Shown here in pieces: positions 1 through 5,764 of a stretch of 5,764 bases of DNA. The position numbers and the translations under genes were made by a program. Below the pieces are notes generated by a model. It saw only the letters and a program-made list of their open reading frames with translations. It was not told the DNA's origin and ran no database searches. The first letter of the stretch is position 1. Every line of letters starts with the position of its first letter. This DNA comes from Verrucomicrobiia bacterium (GTDB lineage Bacteria > Verrucomicrobiota > Verrucomicrobiia > Limisphaerales > Palsa-1400), in assembly GCA_025934545.1 (NCBI GenBank), contig JAICXV010000185.1, positions 1-5,764 on the forward strand. The letters run 5' to 3'.

Positions 1-110
1 AAAGTTGGAAAAAGCGCGCAGCCTTGGAGTTTCTATTTTGGACGAACGCCAATTTCTTGAGATGCTCGCGGGCAAAAAGCGACTAACAGAAAATCAAGGC
101 ACTCTGTTAT

Positions 111-112
<2 letters not shown>
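1..112 (+). CDS. 3' end of a BRCT-tailed protein (possibly NAD-dependent DNA ligase), partial
   Basis: The open frame enters at the left edge (first full codon at base 2) and ends at TAA 110-112, giving 36 residues. Residues 1-23 (KLEKARSLGVSILDERQFLE and following) match the last helix and strand of a BRCT domain of the LigA type: the S/K-L-x-K-A-x-x-L-G-V-x-x-x-D-E-x-x-F-L pattern. They are identical at 13 of 23 positions to the C-terminal end of the next gene. A short polar tail of 13 residues follows. The BRCT tail is seen directly. That the missing body is a DNA ligase is inferred, because LigA is the commonest bacterial protein ending this way; another BRCT protein is equally compatible. 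Composition is about 43% GC, lower than the metabolic genes downstream. The stop lies 9 bases before the next ATG, so the two genes are probably cotranscribed. Confidence 0.7.
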
Positions 113-1213
<1,101 letters not shown>

Positions 1214-1261
1214 TGTTTGCCTGGCGCGATCAATTATTCTGCGTTCGGTGATGTTTTTGCG

Positions 1262-1294
1262 TTGACGTCAGGCTCGGTTTACTCCCGATATAAC
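1262..1294 (+). promoter_or_regulatory. Candidate argDF promoter
   Basis: The 93-base gap before argD holds TTGACG (1262-1267) and, near the start codon, GATATA (1287-1292) or TATAAC (1289-1294). The spacings of 19 or 21 bases are longer than the optimal 17, so the match is only fair. If TATAAC is used, transcription would start about 5 bases before the ATG at 1307, giving an almost leaderless mRNA. That would fit the absence of a Shine-Dalgarno there. An 8-base palindrome, TGACGTCA (1263-1270), overlaps the -35 and could be part of an operator. No ARG-box-like sequence was recognised. Confidence 0.3.
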
Positions 1295-1306
1295 ACCTTC
1301 ATAAGT

Positions 1307-2581
1307 ATGAATTCCAGTGCGCACAACGTGAGCAGCGCGACGAATAACATCGAAGAGCTTTTCCGTAAATATGTCATTCCGTCCTACGCGCGGTTCGACA
1401 TCACTCTCACTCACGGCGAGGGCGCTTATGTGTGGGACGCGACCGGCAAACGTTATATCGATCTCGGCGGCGGCATCGCGGTAACGGCGCTCGGGCATGG
1501 TCATCCGGAAATTGCGGACACTATCGCCGGTCAGGCCCGTAAACTGGTTCACACCTCGAATCTCTACTATCACGAATGGCAGGGCAAAATCGCGCAACAA
1601 CTCGTCAATCATGTCGGGCCCGGCAAAGTGTTTTTTTGCAACACCGGCGCCGAGGCGAATGAAGGTTTGTTCAAACTCGCGCGCAAGTTTGGTCACGACG
1701 AAGGCCGGTTCGAAATCATCACGGCCGAAAATTCGTTTCACGGTCGCACGCTCGCTGCCATTTCCGCCACCGGTCAGGACAAGGTCAAAAAAGGTTTCGA
1801 GCCGATGGTGCAGGGATTCAAGCACGTTCCTTACAACGATCTCGATGCGGTTCGCAAAGCGCTCTCGCCGTCGACGATTGCGATACTCATTGAAGGCGTG
1901 CAAGGCGAAGGCGGAATCATCGCCGCGTCGGCCGATTACCTGATCGGCCTGCGCAAGTTGTGCGATGAGAAAAAACTGTTGTTAATGATGGACGCAGTGC
2001 AGTGCGGCAATTTCCGCACCGGCCGTTTCCAAAGTTTTCAGCGAATTCTTGAAACCACGCCCGCGGCCCAGAGCTTTTTGCCGGATGCAATTTCAATGGG
2101 TAAATCGCTCGCCGGCGGGTTGCCGATGGGCGCGTTCTGGGTCCGCCAACCTTACGCCGACCTGCTCAGCGCCGGCACACACGGCACGACGCTCGGCGGC
2201 AACCCGCTCGTTTGCGCCGCCGCGCTCAAAACGATGGAAATCATTGAGCGCGACAAACTGGATCAAAACGCGCGCGAGCTCGGGAATTATTTCAACACCG
2301 AACTGCTGCGGCTGCGCGACAAGTTTCCCAAAATCATCAAAGCCGTTCGCGGTCTGGGTTTGATGATCGGACTCGAGTTGCAGGAAGATATTTCGAGTTT
2401 TAAGGCCAGTGATAAAACCGCCAGCATCCAGTTTGTAAACCGTTTGCACGAAGCCGGCATTCTGGCCATCCCATCGGGCAAACAGGTCATCCGTTTACTG
2501 CCACCGCTCAACCTCAAGGCTTCCGAAGCGCAAGAGGCGATGCGCATGATTGAATCGGTCGTGACCAGGATAGCTTCATGA
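1307..2581 (+). CDS. argD: Acetylornithine aminotransferase (class III PLP aminotransferase)
   Basis: Cytoplasmic PLP enzyme that converts N-acetylglutamate semialdehyde and glutamate to N-acetylornithine in arginine synthesis; family members often also act as the lysine-pathway DapC. The 424-residue product shows the class III landmarks in order: YVWDATGKRYIDLGGG (41-56), CNTGAEANE (111-119) for PLP phosphate binding, SFHGRTLAA (143-151), EGVQGEGG (196-203), D229 for the PLP ring nitrogen, the Schiff-base K266 in SMGKSLAGG, and THGTTLGGNP (291-300). The frame stays open back to a TTG at 1217, but ATG 1307 is preferred: family homology begins at about residue 19, and the usual length is near 400. 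There is no clear Shine-Dalgarno before it. Two oddities are DAVQCG where DEVQ(T/C)G is usual, and an insert of about 15 residues before FLPDAISM. The stop overlaps argF. An ornithine or GABA aminotransferase is possible but unlikely beside argF. Confidence 0.93.
   Translation: MNSSAHNVSSATNNIEELFRKYVIPSYARFDITLTHGEGAYVWDATGKRYIDLGGGIAVTALGHGHPEIADTIAGQARKLVHTSNLYYHEWQGKIAQQLVNHVGPGKVFFCNTGAEANEGLFKLARKFGHDEGRFEIITAENSFHGRTLAAISATGQDKVKKGFEPMVQGFKHVPYNDLDAVRKALSPSTIAILIEGVQGEGGIIAASADYLIGLRKLCDEKKLLLMMDAVQCGNFRTGRFQSFQRILETTPAAQSFLPDAISMGKSLAGGLPMGAFWVRQPYADLLSAGTHGTTLGGNPLVCAAALKTMEIIERDKLDQNARELGNYFNTELLRLRDKFPKIIKAVRGLGLMIGLELQEDISSFKASDKTASIQFVNRLHEAGILAIPSGKQVIRLLPPLNLKASEAQEAMRMIESVVTRIAS
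2567..2581 (+). promoter_or_regulatory. argF ribosome binding site and ATGA stop/start overlap
   Basis: AGGA at 2567-2570 lies 7 bases before the argF ATG (2578). The ATG shares the sequence ATGA with the argD stop TGA (2579-2581). This fixes the argF start and indicates translational coupling, which would help keep the two arginine enzymes in proportion. Confidence 0.6.
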
Positions 2582-3474
2582 AACACTTATTGAGTCTGGA
2601 AAAGCTTCCGCGCGCGGAGATGGAATCCATTCTTTCCGCGGCCGTGAAGATGAAAAAAGAGCGAGGCTCCTCCAAACAACAGCCGCTCAAGGGCCAAACG
2701 TGGGCGATGATATTTACGAAGTCGTCGACGCGCACACGCGTGTCGTTCGAGGTCGGCATCCACGAACTGGGCGGCAACGTCATGTTCCTTTCGCCAGCCG
2801 ATTCGCAACTCGGCCGGGGCGAACCGATTCAAGACACGGCACGAGTGATGGGTCGCATGGTCCACGGCGCAATCATCCAGACGTTTGCGCAGCGTGATAT
2901 CGAAGTATTTTCCGAACACGCAAAGATTCCGACGATCAACGCGCTCACCGACGACGAACATCCGTGCCAAATTCTTGCCGACATCCAAACGATCCAGGAA
3001 AAACTCGGACCGATCCAAAACAAAATCGTCACGTTCGTCGGCGACGGCGCGTGCAACGTGCCGACTTCGTGGATGTTCGCCGCCGGCAAACTCGATTTCG
3101 AACTGCGCATCGCCGCGCCGAAAGCGTTCCAACCGTCCGCTGATTTGCTCAAGCGAGCCGGTGGCAAAATCAGTTGCACCGAGGACCTAATCACTGCCGC
3201 CAAAGGAGCGGATGTTCTTTATACTGACGTCTGGGTTTCGATGGGGAAAGAAGCCGAAAGCGCTGAACGCCTGAAAATTCTCAGCGGCTATCAGATCAAT
3301 GCGTCGGTGATGAAACACGCCAAGCCCGGCGCGCTCGTCATGCATTGTCTGCCAGCCTATCGCGGCAAAGAAATCGACGAAGCGACGTTGGAAGCGCACG
3401 CGCAAACCATCTTCGATCAGGCCGAAAATCGGCTGCACGCGCAGAAGGCGGTTCTGGCCTGGTGCGTGAGCTGA
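2578..3474 (+). CDS. argF: Ornithine carbamoyltransferase
   Basis: Cytoplasmic enzyme that makes citrulline from ornithine and carbamoyl phosphate, the sixth step of arginine synthesis. The 298 residues are close to the family's usual 300-310. The N-terminal carbamoyl-phosphate domain has SSTRTR (49-54), which binds the phosphate, and HPCQ (128-131). The ornithine domain has DVWVSMG (217-223) and HCLPAYRG (256-263), whose cysteine lies in the active site; the C-terminal DQAENRLHAQKA (280-291) is also typical. The SMG and HCLPAYRG pair separates it from aspartate carbamoyltransferase and argues against acetyl- or succinylornithine variants. The ornithine-contact loop reads GDGACNVPTSW (155-165) where GDGNNVANSW or GDARNNMGNSM is common, so one asparagine is Cys and another Thr. 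The start is set by the overlap with argD and by MKHLLSL, the family's normal opening. Confidence 0.95.
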   Translation: MKHLLSLEKLPRAEMESILSAAVKMKKERGSSKQQPLKGQTWAMIFTKSSTRTRVSFEVGIHELGGNVMFLSPADSQLGRGEPIQDTARVMGRMVHGAIIQTFAQRDIEVFSEHAKIPTINALTDDEHPCQILADIQTIQEKLGPIQNKIVTFVGDGACNVPTSWMFAAGKLDFELRIAAPKAFQPSADLLKRAGGKISCTEDLITAAKGADVLYTDVWVSMGKEAESAERLKILSGYQINASVMKHAKPGALVMHCLPAYRGKEIDEATLEAHAQTIFDQAENRLHAQKAVLAWCVS

Positions 3475-3571
3475 TTATTTGGCGTGCGCCGCCGGCCCAC
3501 TTCAACAGGCTTGACCGGATAATTTCCGATGTGCGTTTTCCTACAAGTCATGTCAACCTGAGTGGGCAAGT

Positions 3572-4741
3572 GTGAACGTTTTACTCCGCACATCAGATCT
3601 CAAAGACATCCACGACAAAGTGGCCGCAGGCCAGCGTATTAATGAAACCGATGCGCTCCGGTTATTTCAATCGAAAGATTTAAATGCCATCGGCGCGATC
3701 GCGGACATCGTGCGCGAACGCAAGAACGGCAATCGCGCCAGTTACATTGTTAACGCCTACATCAATTATTCCAACTATTGCATCCTAAGCTGCCAATTTT
3801 GCGCGTTCGCGCGAAAGAAACGCGATGCGGACGGCTTTCAGTTCAGCGTCGACGAAATCGTCGAAAAAGCGCGCAAGGCACTGAACATTGGAATCACTGA
3901 ATTGCATATCGTGGGCGGCCTGCATCCATCGCTGCCGTTCAGTTATTATCTCGATATGTTGCGCGCGCTCAAAGCGCTCGATCCGCGTTTGCAGCTCAAA
4001 TGTTTCACGGCAATCGAAATTTTGCATCTCGCATGGCTCGCGAAAAAATCCGTGCGCGAGACATTGACGGAACTTAAGAACGCCGGGCTTGAATCGTTAA
4101 CCGGCGGTGGCGCGGAAATTTTTGCCAAAGACGTCCGCACCAAAATCGCGAAGGGCAAAGAATCCGCTGAAGAATATCTCGACGTTCACCGCACCTGGCA
4201 TCAACTCGGCGGCCGCAGCACGTGCACGATGCTTTTCGGCCACGTTGAATCTGTCGCCGATCGCGTTGATCACCTGCGCTTGCTCCGTGGGTTGCAGGAC
4301 GAGACCCATGGTTTCGTCGGTTTCGTTCCCCTGCCCTATCATCCTGGCAATAACGATTTGCCCGTTGACAACGCGCCGTCCGGATTCGACTGCCTGCGCA
4401 CCGTCGCGATCAGCCGCATTTACCTCGACAACTTCGATCACATCACCGCGTATTGGGTCGGCATGGGGATGAAAGTTGCTCAAGTCGCGTTGAGTTACGG
4501 AGCGGACGATATTCACGGCACTATCGTCGAAGAACATATTTTCCACATGGCCGGCGCGACGTCGCCGCAGCTCCAGACCGAAGCGCAAATGATCAAAGCC
4601 ATTCGCGAAGCCGGCCGCACGCCAGTCCAGCGCAATACATTTTACCAACCGCTTCGAAGCAGTCGAGGTGACGAGCCCGATGCGGCAACTGGTTCCAATG
4701 GTCGTTCGAAAATTCTCGAGGCCAACCTCGCCACCGGCTAA
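3572..4741 (+). CDS. mqnE: Aminodeoxyfutalosine synthase (radical SAM)
   Basis: Second enzyme of the futalosine route to menaquinone: it adds the SAM-derived adenosyl radical to 3-[(1-carboxyvinyl)oxy]benzoate, giving aminodeoxyfutalosine. The 389-residue product has the radical-SAM cluster motif C70-x3-C74-x2-C77 followed by AF, within INYSNYCILSCQFCAF. It also has features that point to MqnE rather than MqnC or CofH: LHIVGGLHPSLPFSYY (111-126), LTGGGAEIF (176-184), VHRTWH (205-210), MLFGH (220-224), RVDHL (231-235) and ADDIHGTIVEEHIFHMAG (311-328). The GTG at 3572 is the only plausible start, because an ATG at 3550 runs into a stop at once; its Shine-Dalgarno is weak. The last 25 or so residues are polar and probably disordered. 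The stop TAA overlaps the mqnA ATG by one base. The main alternative is MqnC, considered less likely on these motifs. Confidence 0.87.
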   Translation: MNVLLRTSDLKDIHDKVAAGQRINETDALRLFQSKDLNAIGAIADIVRERKNGNRASYIVNAYINYSNYCILSCQFCAFARKKRDADGFQFSVDEIVEKARKALNIGITELHIVGGLHPSLPFSYYLDMLRALKALDPRLQLKCFTAIEILHLAWLAKKSVRETLTELKNAGLESLTGGGAEIFAKDVRTKIAKGKESAEEYLDVHRTWHQLGGRSTCTMLFGHVESVADRVDHLRLLRGLQDETHGFVGFVPLPYHPGNNDLPVDNAPSGFDCLRTVAISRIYLDNFDHITAYWVGMGMKVAQVALSYGADDIHGTIVEEHIFHMAGATSPQLQTEAQMIKAIREAGRTPVQRNTFYQPLRSSRGDEPDAATGSNGRSKILEANLATG

Positions 4742-5622
4742 TGAGCGACGAAATTCCAAAACTTCGCCTTGCCCCGCCGGAAAGCGCCGAAGAAATCAAG
4801 CGCCGTCACGAACGCGAAACCCGACTGGCAGACCGTCGCCATGAAGATGATTTGGAAGACAGTCTCAAAGGCTTTCGCGTCGGCTCAGTTCCATATCTCA
4901 ACGCCGTGCCGCTCACCCGCGGCATCGAGGACGAGATCATTTTCATCCGCCCTTCTGAACTCGCCGCAAAACTTCGCAATGACGAACTCGATGCCGCTCT
5001 CGTCAGCATTAGCGAAGTGTTGATGCACGATAAATATGACATCCTCGACGGCATTGCGGTCGCGTCGCTCGGCGAAGTGAAAAGCGTTTTCCTTGCTCAT
5101 CGCCAACCGCTTGAGGAAATCAAAGAAATTTATTGCGACACTGCCTCGCTCGCCGGTTTCAATCTTTTGAAAGTGCTTCTCGCCGAACGAGGGTTGAAGC
5201 CTGAATTAAAACCGCTCAACGATTACAAAGACGCTCCCACAAAAGACAACGTGTTCCTCATCGGCGATCGCGCGATTGATTTTCTTTTCGGCAATCCGAA
5301 TCACCAGATTTGGGATTTGGGCGCGGCGTGGTTTGAACTGACGGGCTTACCGTTCGTGTATGCGGTGTGGGCGTTGCGACGCGGTATCGAAAATAAAGAG
5401 CTGCGTCGCCAACTCCATTCGGCAAAGGCCTTCGGCATGGACACACTCGACAACATCATCAACACGCGCCCCGAATACACTTTGGATTTTCGCAAAGATT
5501 ATCTTGGCTGGCACATCCATTATCATCTCGGCACCGACGAGCGGCGCGGGATCGCCAAGTTCGTGGAACTCCTGCGCAAGCACGGCCTGGGCCCTGTTTA
5601 CGAACCGCGTTTCGTGCCATGA
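4741..5622 (+). CDS. mqnA: Chorismate dehydratase, futalosine pathway
   Basis: First enzyme of the futalosine menaquinone pathway: it dehydrates chorismate to 3-[(1-carboxyvinyl)oxy]benzoate, the substrate of the neighbouring MqnE. The fold is periplasmic-binding-protein-like, but there is no signal peptide, as expected for a cytoplasmic enzyme. Motifs are FRVGSVPYLNAVPL (45-58, the family's Y-L-N-x-x-P), PSELAAKLRNDELDAALVSI (71-90), GEVKSVFL (111-118), DTASLAGFNLLKVLLAER (133-150), FLIGDRAID (172-180) and WDLGAAWFELTGLPFVYAVW (191-210). Family members normally begin within a few residues of the V-x-Y-L-N motif. Here about 44 charged residues, rich in E, R, K and D, precede it. The start is the ATG overlapping the mqnE stop (TAATG), with no separate Shine-Dalgarno, so translation is probably coupled. 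A TTG at residue 38 would give a family-length protein. The next gene starts within its stop codon. Confidence 0.9.
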   Translation: MSDEIPKLRLAPPESAEEIKRRHERETRLADRRHEDDLEDSLKGFRVGSVPYLNAVPLTRGIEDEIIFIRPSELAAKLRNDELDAALVSISEVLMHDKYDILDGIAVASLGEVKSVFLAHRQPLEEIKEIYCDTASLAGFNLLKVLLAERGLKPELKPLNDYKDAPTKDNVFLIGDRAIDFLFGNPNHQIWDLGAAWFELTGLPFVYAVWALRRGIENKELRRQLHSAKAFGMDTLDNIINTRPEYTLDFRKDYLGWHIHYHLGTDERRGIAKFVELLRKHGLGPVYEPRFVP

Positions 5623-5764
5623 TAAAAGTCGCCATCGCCACGCTGCTTGCTGCCATGACAACAGCCCATTGCCAAATTAACGAACGCGCCATTGACGAAC
5701 TGTTCCACGATTTCTCGGGCGACCATCCCGGCGCCAGCGTCATGGTCATTCACGATGGCAAACC
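5619..5764 (+). CDS. Secreted serine hydrolase, beta-lactamase/PBP4-like family, N-terminus only
   Basis: An open frame begins at ATG 5619, overlaps the mqnA stop by the ATGA arrangement, and runs off the right edge after 48 codons. Residues 1-19 (MIKVAIATLLAAMTTAHCQ) look like a signal peptide: a lysine, then a hydrophobic core, with cleavage likely around the cysteine/glutamine. The cysteine does not fit a lipobox because His precedes it, so type I export is more likely than a lipoprotein. The mature part, with ELFHDFSGDHPGASVMVIHDGK, matches the usual opening of class C beta-lactamase-like serine hydrolases (a helix, then P-G-A-S-V-x-V-I-x-D-G-K). The catalytic SxxK and YxN motifs lie beyond the window, so activity cannot be judged. 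No Shine-Dalgarno is visible; expression probably depends on coupling to mqnA. The substrate is unknown, and resistance should not be assumed. Confidence 0.65.
   Translation, partial: MIKVAIATLLAAMTTAHCQINERAIDELFHDFSGDHPGASVMVIHDGK

Noticed and set aside
1217..1306. N-terminal extension of ArgD from the TTG at 1217
   Set aside because: The 30 extra residues have no ArgD homology and TTG lacks a Shine-Dalgarno; ATG 1307 gives a family-length protein.
1268..1903. Long antisense open frame opposite argD (211 codons), and similar ones opposite argF and mqnE
   Set aside because: They mirror strongly conserved sense genes, have no recognisable domains and arise from high-GC codon bias on the other strand.
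3481..3490. Palindrome GGCGTGCGCC just after argF as a terminator
   Set aside because: The stem is only four base pairs around a two-base centre and no T-run follows.
3511..3528. TTGACC and GATAAT elements, and a CGGA/TCCG inverted repeat, as an mqnE promoter or operator
   Set aside because: The two hexamers almost touch, so they cannot form one promoter; no -35 sits at proper distance from GATAAT, and the repeat arms are four bases. The 97-base gap may hold a promoter, but none is convincing.
5619..5678. Lipoprotein signal on the terminal hydrolase
   Set aside because: The residues before the cysteine are Thr-Ala-His, and His at -1 does not fit the lipobox.

Overview
The window is densely coding, with every supported gene on the + strand. 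No RNA gene, CRISPR array, insertion sequence or convincing terminator is visible. It looks like a chromosomal segment of a Gram-negative bacterium of moderate to high GC, with 60-base lines in the metabolic genes sampling at about 48-65% GC. The ArgD sequence style (a long insert before the PLP lysine, then FLPDAISMGKSLAGG) together with a futalosine menaquinone pathway suggests Verrucomicrobiota (Pedosphaera/Limisphaerales-like). That taxonomic call is an inference from family resemblance, not a search result.

Layout: (1) 1-112 is the 3' end of a gene ending in a BRCT tail, possibly a NAD-dependent DNA ligase. (2) 122-1213 encodes a 363-residue protein with a GYF_2-like domain, a helical TerB-like region, a BRCT domain of a stand-alone bacterial family, and a second, LigA-type BRCT at the C-terminus. 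(3) 1307-2581 argD and 2578-3474 argF form a two-gene arginine unit joined by an ATGA stop/start overlap. (4) After a 97-base gap, 3572-4741 mqnE and 4741-5622 mqnA encode futalosine-pathway enzymes. They are followed, again through an ATGA overlap, by the start of a secreted beta-lactamase-fold serine hydrolase (5619 to the window edge).

How the genes work together: ArgD makes N-acetylornithine and ArgF carbamoylates ornithine to citrulline, so these two cover non-adjacent steps of arginine synthesis. MqnA dehydrates chorismate to 3-[(1-carboxyvinyl)oxy]benzoate, and MqnE joins this to the SAM-derived adenosyl radical to give aminodeoxyfutalosine. The two are consecutive steps, encoded in reverse order. 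The later enzymes (MqnB, C, D) are not in the window.

The most unusual part is the left end. Bases 1 to about 980 are AT-richer (42-45% GC on sampled lines), while the last 230 bases of the BRCT gene switch to the GC-rich style of the metabolic genes (59% over 1021-1140). The composition break falls at the boundary between the first and second BRCT domains, and the gene just upstream ends in a BRCT tail related to the one that closes this gene. The simplest reading is that foreign DNA entered the 3' end of a host ligA-like gene, leaving a BRCT-ended reading frame on both sides. This is a hypothesis that the upstream sequence would settle.
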